This document shows, piece after piece, positions 43,289-52,256 of a stretch of DNA of 64,000 bases. The notes under the pieces are model-generated. The model worked only from the letters and a program-made list of their open reading frames with translations, was not told where the DNA came from and did not search any database. This DNA is from VXNE01 sp965206615. GTDB taxonomy: Bacteria > Pseudomonadota > Gammaproteobacteria > Pseudomonadales > Azotimanducaceae. The position numbers were made by a program, and so were the translations under genes. Position 1 is the first letter of the stretch. The number at the start of each line of letters is the position of its first letter. The stretch spans positions 186,001-250,000 of the forward strand of contig OZ242219.1 in assembly GCA_965206615.1 (NCBI GenBank), read 5' to 3'.

Positions 43289-43560
43289 TCAATCGGGATG
43301 CTCGCCGCAATAGGAGCGCATCCGCCAGCCCTGCAACTCTCCGGCGTCGCCCGGGGTGCCGTTGATCAGGCTCTCCGCCTTCGCGTTGTCGAACGGGTTG
43401 CCCCGGCGACTCATGGAGCCTACGAGGCCGTGCCGAGCCAGCATCGCGCGGTAGTGTTTCGGCGCGTATTGCGACCCGTGGTCGGAGTGGTGAATGCAGC
43501 CGGCGCCGGGGGCGACGGGACCGCACGACCGCCTCCAGCGCCGCCATCGCGAGCCGCGTG
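43289..43560 (-). pseudogene. IS3-family transposase (OrfB) remnant, frameshifted
   Basis: The minus strand encodes CIHHSDHGSQYAPKHYRAML then ARHGLVGSMSRRGNPFDNAKAESLINGT, the central part of an IS3-type DDE transposase (second Asp and Glu region). The segment before it (TRLAMAALEAVVRS) is in another frame and the ends are missing. Around 43575-43630 lie GACCCCC-type strings like IS ends, but no complete element can be defined. Confidence 0.75.
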
Positions 43561-43813
43561 TCAAGCGACTCAGGAACTGACCTGGAACTGACCCCCTAGC
43601 GACACGAAAGCTGACCCCTGTTGGACTGTGGTGCCGCTGGTGGCGGGGTTGTCCACGCTTTGTCCATGGCGCCGGTCCCGATATTGAAGAGGCCGCCCGT
43701 GACATCCACAACAGGAGACACTGCTCAGTAAATCGCAATCAGCAGTGTCTCAAAGTCGTTGGCAGGTTCCGCTGGTGGGCTGGGCGGCCGGGGCACGGGG
43801 CCGGTGCGAAGAC

Positions 43814-44881
43814 TCACGATCCGGTCTTGGTTCCGCGCCACGGTCTCCTTGGAAGTTCGACATGAAATGAATACCGGCCCAGCGAGAGTCCGACGCGGCG
43901 TCGAGACTGCCGGATCTCTTCAACCTCCTTGTGCAGGTTGAATATCTGTGTCTGGAGCAGCTGTCGCTCGAAAGCGTCTTGACTCACTCGTGGCGTCTTC
44001 TCGCTTGAGCGGGTCATGGGAAACAACGGCCGCTTGACATGTGGGAGATAGCGTTTCCGGAAGCGTTCATTGCTTTTGGCATAGGCAGCCATGATCGCCT
44101 TTGACTCATCTGGAGTGAACAGTCTGGGTGTCTCCGAAGTCTTTTCGACGAGGTCAGGCGCCAGTTGACGAACGCTTTCGTAGAATCCCTGGTCGTGAGG
44201 TCCATCGAAAAGGTGTGTGTTGCCCTCGATCATCCGGCTCAACAAGGGAGACAAGCCGGGATTCGTGGCACCGGGGGGGTCCAGGCCGGCCGGGTCCTGG
44301 CCGAGCACGTCGCAGAAGTCCAGGAACACATCGCCCAGGACGAGACGGTCCCGGTCGTAGACCCGGACCACGATGTGCTCGTCCCCGAGAGCGTTCGCCC
44401 AGGGCTCGACGATCGAGTACCACTCGCCGCGAGTCCCGACGTTCCTGATCATCCACGCCAACAGCGACCCGCCAAGCTTGATGTTCCATTGTTGCCACGA
44501 GGCCTCCAGCAGTTCGTCCTGCCTGCGCACGTAGATAACTATCTTGAGGTCGAAGCGGTCGGCCAGTTCTTCGAACAGTTTCTCGAAACCGAGTGGATTC
44601 GAGAGGTTTTCGGCGGACAGCACGATGATGGAAGCTCTCTGGCGTTCCGCTGCCGCCGCGAGGAGGTCACCGAGGTTTGGGATTGACGTCGCGCGTCGCT
44701 CACGCACGCACGACTCAAAATAGGCGGCTTGCGTGCCGGTGACTTCCGACTCTGGCTTGAAATCGCGGCTCGGGACGACGATGCGCCTCGAGGCGAGCTC
44801 GGAGCGGTTGAGGTGGAGCGCCTTCTGGATGGCGGAGCTGCCTCCCTTCGCGCAACCGATATGAACTACCAGTTTCGTCAT
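43814..44881 (-). CDS. Sulfotransferase-like P-loop protein
   Basis: A 355-residue protein with MTKLVVHIGCAKGGSSAIQKALHLNRSEL. The HIGCAKGGSS loop is a variant of the 5'-phosphosulfate-binding PxSGTT/PKsGTS loop of sulfotransferases. Later blocks (IVIYVRRQDELLEASWQQW and VVRVYDRDRLVLGDVFLDFCDVLG) are the usual 3' phosphate-binding strand and helix. Function: probable transfer of sulfate from PAPS to a glycan, fitting the neighbouring polysaccharide genes (inference). Start at 44881 has an AGGA site; an upstream ATG (44914) is less likely. No membrane segment. Confidence 0.75.
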   Translation of the reverse strand: MTKLVVHIGCAKGGSSAIQKALHLNRSELASRRIVVPSRDFKPESEVTGTQAAYFESCVRERRATSIPNLGDLLAAAAERQRASIIVLSAENLSNPLGFEKLFEELADRFDLKIVIYVRRQDELLEASWQQWNIKLGGSLLAWMIRNVGTRGEWYSIVEPWANALGDEHIVVRVYDRDRLVLGDVFLDFCDVLGQDPAGLDPPGATNPGLSPLLSRMIEGNTHLFDGPHDQGFYESVRQLAPDLVEKTSETPRLFTPDESKAIMAAYAKSNERFRKRYLPHVKRPLFPMTRSSEKTPRVSQDAFERQLLQTQIFNLHKEVEEIRQSRRRVGLSLGRYSFHVELPRRPWRGTKTGS

Positions 44882-45061
44882 TTGCTTGTCCTGCCGGTGC
44901 CCGGCAGCACCCATCCCGGGAGTCGCGTGGTCGCGAAAGCGGCCGAGGGCTCGGAACCAGCGATATTATCCACATCGGCGGGCTCAGGCACGCCCCAGCC
45001 TTGTCCCAGCCTTGTCCAATGAGAAGTGAGCCTGAAGCGGCGGGTCTGGGATCATCGGGGG

Positions 45062-45912
45062 ATGATCTTGCATCTGGACGTGGAACGACTTCACACCCTG
45101 GATCAGGTTCGCGCCTTCCTGGCCGGCAACGAGCCTGTGGACTTCAAGCCCCGGTCCCGCGAGGAGGCGTACGCACTCGTCCAGCGCATGTTGGCGCGCT
45201 TCGACTACGTCCGCCTCGGGAAGGCCGACAAGGGCGTGGCGAAGCTGTTTCTCGCGAAGACGACTGGCCTGTCGCGGGCGCAGCTGACCCGGCTGCTGCG
45301 CCAGTTCCTGGACACCGGGCGGATCATCGACCACCGCGGGAGGGCGCCATCGCGGCCCTTCGAGCGGCGCTACACGCCACCGGACATCCGTCTGCTCGCC
45401 GAGGTCGACGCCACGCTCGGCCAGATGGCCGGACCGGCGACCCGGGAGATGATGCGTCGCGAGTACGAGGTGTTCGGCGACGAGCGCTTCGAGCGGCTGG
45501 CGCGGATCTCGGGCTGTACGCCGTGTTCACCAAGTCGCGACCACGTCACTCCAACGACAACGCACTGGTCGAGGGCAAGAACGCCAACGTCGTACGCCGC
45601 TGGCTCGGCCACGTCCACATCCCGCAGCGCTTCGCGCCCCTGGTCAACCCGACCCGTGCGGTCGACCTTCACCCAGTTCGTGCTCTCCCCGGCCGTCAAC
45701 CACCACCGACCCTGCATGTTCGCCGTCGAGCAGGTCGACGCCAAGGGCCGGGTCCGCCGCCGCTACCCGCACGATCAGGTCGCCACCCCCTACGATCGCC
45801 TGCGCCGCCTCGACGGCGCCGAGCGCTTCCTCAAGCCCGGCGTCACGTTCGCCGAACTCGGCGGCATCGCACCATCGGCCTCGCGCCGGACGCCGAGGCA
45901 GCAGCTTGAGAG
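45062..45912 (+). pseudogene. Integrase/transposase gene with deletion and frameshifts
   Basis: The N-terminal part (MILHLDVERLHTLDQVRAFL..., helix-rich with ARFDYVRLGKADKGVAKLFLAKTTGLSRAQLTRLLRQ) is intact. It is followed by FGDERFERLARISG and then, in another frame, by YAVFTKSRPRHSNDNALVEGKNANVVRRWLGHVHIPQRFAPL. That is the last part of a DDE integrase core, so the first two Asp are deleted. A third segment (FTQFVLSPAVNHHRPCMFAVEQVDAKGRVRRRYPH) returns to the first frame. This is a dead mobile-element gene between the sulfotransferase and pyruvyltransferase genes. Confidence 0.8.
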
Positions 45913-46073
45913 CGGCCGACGAACCGGCGCCCGGTGTGGCCCCTCCGGCCCCCTCCGGCCTCCTCCGGCCCCCTCCGGTGGCGGAGCGGGTCGGGCCGCG
46001 GCCCTCTGTTATGATCGGGGGCTTGCCGGGGGTGGGCTTCCCGAAATCATTTGTCTTTGGGCGAAGGAAGTAG

Positions 46074-47318
46074 GTGAGTCGAGTTGGACACAATGGACCT
46101 GGCTTTCGCAAGAGCAACGCCGAACGGGCTCGTAGCGGGTACGACATGACTCGCCCGGTGCGTCGGCCGATCATCTTTGGTCTTCCCGACACCTTGCCGG
46201 CGAGTCCCTTCGCGACCGCGAGGGAAATGTACAGGCTTGCCGGGAGCAACTCGGGCAATCTAGCCTTTACCGCGGCCATCAGGCGTCACCTCGTCGGCTG
46301 GGGCGACCCGGCGAACCTGGGTTGGAACGCAACTCCCGAGCAGATTCGGACGGGCGGAGACATCTGTGTCATTCCCGGTGCCAACAAGCTGGGAAGACAC
46401 ACGAATCTCGGCGGGATAGCGGGACTTCTCGAACGGGTCGAAATTCCCATCGTAGCGATTTCACTTGGAGCCCAGTCCGACATCGATTATGGGATCCCCG
46501 AAATCCCGGACGGGACGTTGAGGTGGGTCAAGGCCATCGCGGACCGGGCGCCGTCGAGCTACGAGAACATCGGCGTTCGCGGGGAATTCACGCGTCGGGT
46601 GCTGCATGAGTACGGGTTCGACCGGGTGCGAGTGCTCGGATGCCCCAGCCTGTTCCTCAATCCATCCGCGGGCCTCGGTCGGCTGATAGAGGGAAACGTG
46701 ACCGATCCGCCGAGCCATGTCGCTGTGGCCGCCGGCGGCCCAAGGTGGCGTCACCTCGCCCGCATCGAACACTCCTTGACGCGGATCGTCACGGCGACGC
46801 ATGGCGCATACATCTGTCAGAGCCCCGTCGCGATGATGGCGATAGCCCGCGGGGAGCTGGGCACGCTGAGTCCGGAGCAGTTGCAGAGTTGCCGCGACTA
46901 CGTAGACGGAGAAATGTCGATGCAGGAGTTCAGGGAATGGGTTCGGCAGTACGCGGTCGTCTTCTATGACGTTGGAGCCTGGATGGAGTTCCTGCGCCGT
47001 TTCGACTTCGTTGTGGGTACCCGTATCCACGGCGTGATGCTCGGCCTCCAGGTAGGTGTGCCGAGTCTCTGCATCGTATCGGACTCGCGGACGCGGGAGC
47101 TGTGCGAGACCATGGACATTCCCCATGTGTTCGCCAGGGATTGCCGGCGCGGGCTGGATCGGGAGCAATTGGCTGCGATGTTCCGTGAGCGATTCGACGC
47201 ATCCCGCTTCGATGCGAACAGACGCAGGCTTGCCGCTTCCCTGTGTACGTTCCTGCACGGGAATCGGCTGACGGCCAGTGCCGAACTGAGAAGGCTTGCG
47301 GAACCGAGCTCTGTCTGA
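46074..47318 (+). CDS. Polysaccharide pyruvyl transferase family protein
   Basis: A cytoplasmic enzyme of the family that adds pyruvate ketals to sugars or otherwise modifies exopolysaccharide. Visible are CVIPGANKLGRHTNLGG, VEIPIVAISLGAQSDIDYG, ENIGVRGEFTRRVLHEYGF, VLGCPSLFLNP and the C-terminal FDFVVGTRIHGVMLGLQVGVPSLCIVSDSRTRELC, all typical of the PS_pyruv_trans fold. At up to 414 aa it is full length. GTG 46074 follows an AAGGA site (5-bp spacing); ATG 46146 is an alternative start. It lies beside an ABC exporter, consistent with glycan decoration before export. The donor (phosphoenolpyruvate) is inferred from the family. Confidence 0.82.
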   Translation: MSRVGHNGPGFRKSNAERARSGYDMTRPVRRPIIFGLPDTLPASPFATAREMYRLAGSNSGNLAFTAAIRRHLVGWGDPANLGWNATPEQIRTGGDICVIPGANKLGRHTNLGGIAGLLERVEIPIVAISLGAQSDIDYGIPEIPDGTLRWVKAIADRAPSSYENIGVRGEFTRRVLHEYGFDRVRVLGCPSLFLNPSAGLGRLIEGNVTDPPSHVAVAAGGPRWRHLARIEHSLTRIVTATHGAYICQSPVAMMAIARGELGTLSPEQLQSCRDYVDGEMSMQEFREWVRQYAVVFYDVGAWMEFLRRFDFVVGTRIHGVMLGLQVGVPSLCIVSDSRTRELCETMDIPHVFARDCRRGLDREQLAAMFRERFDASRFDANRRRLAASLCTFLHGNRLTASAELRRLAEPSSV

Positions 47319-47384
47319 GCGAAGTTCGCGAGCTCCCGGGCGGCCGGGCTTGTCGCCGTCGGAAGTGGGCGTCGCCGCCGGTGC

Positions 47385-48074
47385 TTACTTGCCCTGTGGA
47401 GCGGCGCCCTGGTACTCCCCGATCACCTGGTCGACATCGCCGTACGCGCGCACCGTTCCACCTTCCAGCCAGACCGCGCGGTCGCAGATGCGCCGCATCA
47501 TGTTCGGGTTGTGGGTCACGAAGACGATCGCCTTGTCCTGCGTGAACCGCTCGAGCATGATCCTCTGAGACTTCTCGCGGAACTCCCGGTCCCCGACGCT
47601 GAACACCTCGTCGAGCAGCAGGATGTCGGGGTCGAGGTCGATCGCGGTCGAGAAGCAGAGGCGACCCCGCATCCCCGTGGAATAGGTGCTGACGCGCCGG
47701 TGAATGGCGTCGCCGAGGCCTGACATGTCGGTCACGGCCGGTACGCGGGCGAGCGCCTCCTGTCGGGAGAGACCCTTCAGCATGCCGTGCATCACGATGT
47801 TCCTTGCGCCGGAAAGCTCGGCGTCGAAGCCGGCGTTGAGCGACAGGAGGGCTCTCGACATGCCGCCGTCGTCCACGCTTCCCGCGTTCGGATTCAGCAC
47901 ACCTGCCATGACGCGCATCAAGGTGGACTTTCCGGCTCCATTGGCGCCAAGTACGCCGAGCTTGTCTCCGGGTCGGACCTCCAGAGAGATGTCGCGCAAC
48001 GCGACCACCTCCCTCGTCTGCGAGAAGAAGCGGTACTCGGAGTACACGACCGAGACGTCGGAGAGTCGCATCAT
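47385..48074 (-). CDS. Polysaccharide ABC exporter ATP-binding protein (Wzt/KpsT-like)
   Basis: The ATPase of an ABC-2 polysaccharide exporter. The 229-residue protein has Walker A GANGAGKST, the capsule-type signature STYSTGMRGRLCFSTA and Walker B DILLLDEVFSVGD, followed by the switch His in VFVTHN. The YSTGM signature in place of LSGGQ is characteristic of KpsT/Wzt. The C-terminal carbohydrate-binding domain of Wzt proteins is absent, so it is closer to KpsT. The start overlaps the permease stop by four bases (ATGA at 48071-48074), giving a coupled permease-ATPase pair. Confidence 0.93.
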   Translation of the reverse strand: MMRLSDVSVVYSEYRFFSQTREVVALRDISLEVRPGDKLGVLGANGAGKSTLMRVMAGVLNPNAGSVDDGGMSRALLSLNAGFDAELSGARNIVMHGMLKGLSRQEALARVPAVTDMSGLGDAIHRRVSTYSTGMRGRLCFSTAIDLDPDILLLDEVFSVGDREFREKSQRIMLERFTQDKAIVFVTHNPNMMRRICDRAVWLEGGTVRAYGDVDQVIGEYQGAAPQGK

Positions 48075-48841
48075 GCGATCACGCGCCGGGTCAACGGCAG
48101 GTCGAAGCGTCGGTACAGCCACTTCATGAGGTAGAGCCACAAGATGCTGAGGGTAGCGATTCGGGCGCACGCGGAGACATCCGGGATCGTCCCGGCGAGG
48201 AGTACCGTCCGGTAGTCCTCGATCAACATCGCCATCGGATTCATGCGGAGCACGTCCTGATAGGCGGCAGGCATGTTCTCGATGGCGAAGAAGATGCCGG
48301 AGCAGAACATCATCAGCGTCAAGCCGGACCTGACGATCAGACGGAGATCCCGTATCCAGCAGCAGACAAACGCGACGCCGGACGCGAAGGCCAGTATCAG
48401 GGTCAGTTGCGTGAACACCAGAACGGGAAGGTAGAACCATGCCGTCGATGGACCAAGGGTCAGAGCCATGACGACGAGCACGGTGGAGAACACGAAGGCG
48501 TGCTTCAGGGAAGCCGAAGCGACGGCGATGAACGGGAACAGCAGTTTGGGCAGTCGCATTTGCGAAACGATACCCTTCGCGGAGAGGAGGCTGTCCGTGC
48601 TGTTGGCCACCGCGTTCCCGAACCACAACCAGGTCGTTACGCCGATGATCAGGAAGTACTGGAAGTTCTCGGCCCTTGGCGCGCGCAGGTACGTAAAGAC
48701 GAAGAAGAACACGCTGGTCATGGCGATGGGCTCCAGCAGCCACCACATCCATCCGAGGTAGTAGCGGGACGCCTCGCTAATCAGGTTGAGGTACGCCCGG
48801 TACAGCGTGTAGCGCCAGAGATGGGTCTCGATGAGGACCAT
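48071..48841 (-). CDS. Polysaccharide ABC-2 exporter permease (Wzm/KpsM-like)
   Basis: The 256-residue integral membrane partner of the exporter. Five or six membrane segments are visible (TSVFFFVFTYL, YFLIIGVTTWLWFGNAV, LLFPFIAVASASLKHAFVFSTVLVVMAL, LPVLVFTQLTLILAFASGVAFVCC, SGLTLMMFCSGIFFAI, IATLSILWLYLMKWLY), with the Wzm-type YLGWMWWLLEPIAM motif near the N-terminus. ATG 48841 (MVLIETHLWRYTLYRAY) has a GAGG site; an ATG at 48904 would add 21 residues without similarity. It probably exports a capsule or O-antigen to the periplasm together with the 47385 ATPase. Confidence 0.9.
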   Translation of the reverse strand: MVLIETHLWRYTLYRAYLNLISEASRYYLGWMWWLLEPIAMTSVFFFVFTYLRAPRAENFQYFLIIGVTTWLWFGNAVANSTDSLLSAKGIVSQMRLPKLLFPFIAVASASLKHAFVFSTVLVVMALTLGPSTAWFYLPVLVFTQLTLILAFASGVAFVCCWIRDLRLIVRSGLTLMMFCSGIFFAIENMPAAYQDVLRMNPMAMLIEDYRTVLLAGTIPDVSACARIATLSILWLYLMKWLYRRFDLPLTRRVIA

Positions 48842-49216
48842 GTTTGCCTCGCTGGTCTCCGTGACTCGGATGCGCCGCCGCCCTCCGGCCGACGGGCGAC
48901 CCACCTTGGGTTGGCGAACGTCGGCTGCCGAGGTGGGCGCGCCCTCGAAGGATAGAGAACTGCCGCAACCGCCGGTGTCTCCTGGGCGACGATTCTATCA
49001 GTTGGCCTCGTGGCATCCTGACCCGCGCACGAGGTTGTGCCCGGTGGTGGCAGAGGAAGGTGGCGTGGAAGGGACGACGGTGCTATTCGACGCTGGAGTG
49101 CGTGTCAGTTTTCCGCCATCACGGGCGCTGTCCGTGATCGACAGCGCTGCCCCGTCGTCTCCGTGCACAGCAGACTTCGTGGCGACCTCGCTGCACGCTC
49201 TCCGTTGCCAGCAGGT
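48842..49216. other. Stretch without a convincing gene
   Basis: These 375 bp between the permease and the small secreted gene hold no supported gene. A hairpin, GCGCTGTC (49125-49132) and GACAGCGC (49140-49147), lies about 70 bp downstream of the secreted gene's stop. It could be part of a terminator, but no T-tract follows. Confidence 0.35.
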
Positions 49217-49579
49217 TCAATTCGACAGAACGTCGATGCGTTCGACGAAACACCAGCCGTCGTGTTTGCGGCTATCGTCCACGCTGACGCGGACCGTCCG
49301 ATCGGTCATGAACGCCATCTGGGCCGAATCGAACATCCGCAGTGCGCTCGATTTCGACACGTGCTCCCCACTGCAACTGAAGGTCACCCAGTTTCCCATG
49401 TTGCAGTCGAGTCCTTCGGTGGCGGGGGAGACGGTGAGCCAAGCCATGCAGCCGCCGAACTTGTTCTCGTCCGCCGCCAGCGTCCGCGTGATTTTGGCAT
49501 CGATGTTCATGGTCGTCGCGAACGCCGCCCCCGGAGCAATCAGCGCCAAGCACATCAAGCGCATCGTCAAGACTCGCAC
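49217..49579 (-). CDS. Small secreted Cys-containing protein of unknown function
   Basis: A 120-residue product. Start GTG 49579 has GGAGG about 6-7 bp upstream (GGAGGTTCTATTGTG), with an alternative ATG at 49564. A signal peptide (VLTMRLMCLALIAPGAAFA) precedes a mature chain with four Cys (GGCMAW, LDCNMG, FSCSGE, GWCFVE), suggesting two disulfides. I do not recognise a family. The gene is isolated between a polysaccharide exporter and the Uma2 array. Confidence 0.6.
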   Translation of the reverse strand: MRVLTMRLMCLALIAPGAAFATTMNIDAKITRTLAADENKFGGCMAWLTVSPATEGLDCNMGNWVTFSCSGEHVSKSSALRMFDSAQMAFMTDRTVRVSVDDSRKHDGWCFVERIDVLSN

Positions 49580-49874
49580 AATAGAACCTCCATTGAAGAC
49601 CACCTTCTGCCCGTGCTCGCTGAGTGCGGTGCGTCGCTGCCGCGACTCAGCCAGAACCGTAATGCACGCCTTTTGGAATTGTAGCGTGTCCCCTCTGTCC
49701 GGCAAAGGCCCACCAGCCGTTGGCGCGGTCTCGGTCAGCTTGGGCACGGCCACGAGGCGCCGCAAGCGTCGCCTGGTCCATCGGTGGCCTTGGAGCGGGT
49801 GTGCTTGCGAAGTCTCGCGGGCCAAGGACCCCTGGAGTTCGAAGGCCATCGGGGCACCGGCAGCCAAGCCGCTG

Positions 49875-50546
49875 TCACGCGTCCGGATCGGCCCCCAAGC
49901 TGCGCACCAGGGCAGCAAGTCGTTCCGCGCGGCTCTCCGCGGCGCGTCGGGCGGTCATCGTCTCCTCGAAGGTCTCGAGGTCGTGCCCGGTCTTCGGGTC
50001 GTGAAACCGCACGCCCGCTCCGTCTGCCCGAAGGTCCAGCCCGAGCACGACGCTTGGTAGCACGTTGCGGACATCGCGCATCGTCGGGGCGATGGGCCGA
50101 TAGTGGCCGTTCCGGAGGCGCAAGCCCTGCAGGCGGGGCTCGAACAACTCGCCTTGTGGATCGAAACGCCAGTATTCGTGCACGCCGAGTTGCTCGTACA
50201 GGATCCGCTTCGGACCCTGATCCTGCTCCCAGGTGCCCGGCGACGCCACCTCCAGGATGAAGTCTGGCGCCTTCGGTTCTTCCCACAGCTTGTAGGTCGT
50301 TCGTTTGTGCTTCGGCGCGCCGAACACGACGAACACGTCCAGCGCCACCGACTTTCCAGGGTCGCCTTCCTCGTAGTAGAGCAACAGGTCGCCGCAGACG
50401 TACACGTCCCGGCGGTCCCGATAGTGGGCGCGCAGACCTTGGAGGGCTTCCAGCATGGCGGTCAGTTGCCACTCGTTCTCAGCCATGGGCTGGCCGTCCG
50501 AACTGGGATAGCGGATGTCCTCGCGGGGGATGGACGTCGGCCTCAT
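49875..50546 (-). CDS. Uma2-family (PD-(D/E)XK-like) protein, copy 1
   Basis: A 223-residue Uma2/DUF820 protein. The PD-(D/E)XK-type core shows VYVCGDLLLYYEEGD (strand with Asp), PGKSVALDVFVVFG, APDFILEVASPGTWEQD (Glu-x-x-Ser block) and KRILYEQLGVHEYWRFDP (Lys). Note ALDVF where other copies have APDVF, so one conserved Pro is lost. The C-terminus (ETMTARRAAESRAERLAALVRSLGADPDA) is a short coiled coil. Uma2 proteins are putative endonucleases of unknown role that occur in large families. It is one of three full-length and one truncated copies here, each with a shared upstream element. Confidence 0.88.
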   Translation of the reverse strand: MRPTSIPREDIRYPSSDGQPMAENEWQLTAMLEALQGLRAHYRDRRDVYVCGDLLLYYEEGDPGKSVALDVFVVFGAPKHKRTTYKLWEEPKAPDFILEVASPGTWEQDQGPKRILYEQLGVHEYWRFDPQGELFEPRLQGLRLRNGHYRPIAPTMRDVRNVLPSVVLGLDLRADGAGVRFHDPKTGHDLETFEETMTARRAAESRAERLAALVRSLGADPDA

Positions 50547-50924
50547 GTGCTGGTTTCGTTGTTCGGAGCGGAAGCTGCGTCGGACACGGCCTCAGGAACC
50601 GTAGCATGGCCGCGCGGACCTTCTCAAACGGGCCATCCGAGGCAATCGTCCCCGCGTCGGACGCCATCGTGCGATCTTCGTCCTGTCGTGACGGGCTCGC
50701 CAGCGACAGTATTTCCTGCAGTCAGCGTCCCGAAACGGGAGAACTCCGCAAGTTGCGTGCGACTTCCCCTTCGTTGGCCTTGGGTGGAGTCGTAGGCGCG
50801 CCTGAGCGTTGGCGGCAGCGGTGACCGAAGGGCGACAGGGGGCGGTCCCGTCCGGCCGGCGCAATCAGTCATCCGCAACGGACGGACGTGTGCGCCGGGG
50901 TGGCCCGAGCAGGCGGGCGCCGCC
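50547..50924. other. Upstream region of Uma2 copy 1, no gene
   Basis: No gene is supported in these 378 bp. The part nearest copy 1 carries the AACCGTAGCATG...CTCAAACG block also found before copies 2 and 3. The rest is ordinary GC-rich sequence with no coherent frame. Confidence 0.4.
50597..50630 (-). promoter_or_regulatory. Conserved promoter-like block upstream of Uma2 copy 1
   Basis: On the minus strand a TTGAGA-type hexamer is followed, about 15 bp later, by TGCTACGGTT. The same arrangement occurs at 51928-51961 (copy 2) and 52991-53024 (copy 3), at 50-63 bp before each start codon. Conservation across otherwise diverged upstream DNA supports a promoter, but the -10 match is weak. Confidence 0.5.
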
Positions 50925-51054
50925 CTGCCGAGACAGCACGTTCCCGTACATCTCCACCAGCCGGTCCGCGTGCGAATCCCTGTCGCCAAGTTCGTCGAGC
51001 CGCTGCGCTCCGCGCGACCCCAGCTGCTGGGCCAGGCCGGGGTCCTTGAGTTTG
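50925..51054 (-). pseudogene. 3'-end fragment of the GT4 glycosyltransferase gene
   Basis: The minus strand encodes KDPGLAQQLGSRGAQRLDEL then GDRDSHADRLVEMYGNVLSR. This is nearly identical to the last about 45 residues of the glycosyltransferase at 55613-56797 (LKDPGLAQQLGSRGARRLDELGDRDSHADRLVEMYGDVLAR). It has no start and lies between Uma2 copies 1 and 2, a duplication scar. Confidence 0.9.
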
Positions 51055-51151
51055 GCAGTCAACGCGCTGAAGGGGTGAAGGATCCAATTCGCAACGGCGC
51101 AGGCTTGCTTGCACGGGAACGGAAGGCGCCCACAACTCACTCCCAGTGAAA

Positions 51152-51865
51152 TCACGCGTCGGGATCGACACCTATTTTTCGCAGATGGGCCTCGAGCCTG
51201 GCTCGGTGCCGGGCTTCTTCCTTGCGTGCCGCGGCCTCTCGCTCCGCTCGGGCCTCGGCCGCCCGGTGCGCGGCTGCCGTCTCGGCGAATGTCTCCAGGT
51301 CGCTTCCGGCGGCGGGGTCGTGGAAGCGCAACAGCGTGCCCTCGGCAAGCAAGTCGAGCCCCAGGACGTCGCTGCGCAGGACATGCCTGCCGGTCTGCAA
51401 CCGGCTCGGGACTTTCCGATAACGTCCCGCCTGCAGAGACAGACCTTGCAGAGTCGGCTTGAACAGGTCGCCCCGTGGATCGAAGCGCCAGTACTCCCGC
51501 ACGCCGAGCCGCTCGTACAGCGCCCGCTTCGGACCGCGATCCTCCTTCCACGTGCCCGGCGACGCCACCTCCAGCACGAAGTCCGGCGCCTTCGGTTCCT
51601 CCCAAAGCCTGTAGTTCATGCGCTCGTGCTTCGCGGCGCCGAAGACGACGAACACGTCCGGCGCCACGGACTTAGCCGGGTCGCCCTCCTCGTAGTAGAT
51701 CAGGAGGTCGCCGATGACGTATACGTCGGCTCGGCTTGCGTAGTGGGCGTCAAGCATGGCGAACGCGTGGTGTATGGCCTTCCACTGCCAGCTGTTCTCA
51801 GCCACCGGCTGCCCATCGGAACTGGGATAGTGGATCTCGTCGGGATGGGAGGAGGTTGGCCTCAT
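51152..51865 (-). CDS. Uma2-family protein, copy 2
   Basis: A 237-residue Uma2-family protein with VYVIGDLLIYYEEGDPAKSVAPDVFVVFG, APDFVLEVASPGTWKED and KRALYERLGVREYWRFDPRG. Its C-terminus is unlike the other copies: AETAAAHRAAEARAEREAAARKEEARHRARLEAHLRKIGVDPDA, a longer charged coiled coil. The N-terminal two thirds and the upstream region are almost identical to copy 3, about 1,063 bp away, so these two arose by recent duplication, with the tail exchanged or retained from another paralogue. Confidence 0.9.
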   Translation of the reverse strand: MRPTSSHPDEIHYPSSDGQPVAENSWQWKAIHHAFAMLDAHYASRADVYVIGDLLIYYEEGDPAKSVAPDVFVVFGAAKHERMNYRLWEEPKAPDFVLEVASPGTWKEDRGPKRALYERLGVREYWRFDPRGDLFKPTLQGLSLQAGRYRKVPSRLQTGRHVLRSDVLGLDLLAEGTLLRFHDPAAGSDLETFAETAAAHRAAEARAEREAAARKEEARHRARLEAHLRKIGVDPDA

Positions 51866-51927
51866 GAGCAGGTCCCGCAGGTTGGGGCGAAAGCGATGCG
51901 AAGGGCTCCTTTCGACGCGCCGCCAGC

Positions 51928-51961
51928 AACCGTAGCATGTCCACGCGCACTGTCTCAAACG
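51928..51961 (-). promoter_or_regulatory. Conserved promoter-like block upstream of Uma2 copy 2
   Basis: Same TTGAGA...TGCTACGGTT layout as at 50597 and 52991, 63 bp before the copy 2 start. The block is part of a longer stretch (about 51866-51980) that is nearly identical to the region before copy 3. Confidence 0.5.
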
Positions 51962-52256
51962 CGTGTCGCGAGGGCTCGAAAGGGACTCGGTGACACTCCG
52001 TCGGTCGCATCGCGTGGGTGTCGTGCTGGAGGTCACGGAGCGTAAGTCCGGGGTCGGGGAGGCCGGAAGGGGCCGATGTCTGCGAGGCGCGTGCGCTTTC
52101 GTCCAGGCGACACGGCGAACCCGCCGAGAACGTACCGGATGGTGGGCGAAGATCGTCGGCACGAACCAGACTCGGCCGGACGCGAGGGGGTCGAGTACGG
52201 GGAGGCCCAGGCGGAATTCGAGTTCGCAGGCCATCCGCGCACGGGCCAGGCCGGCG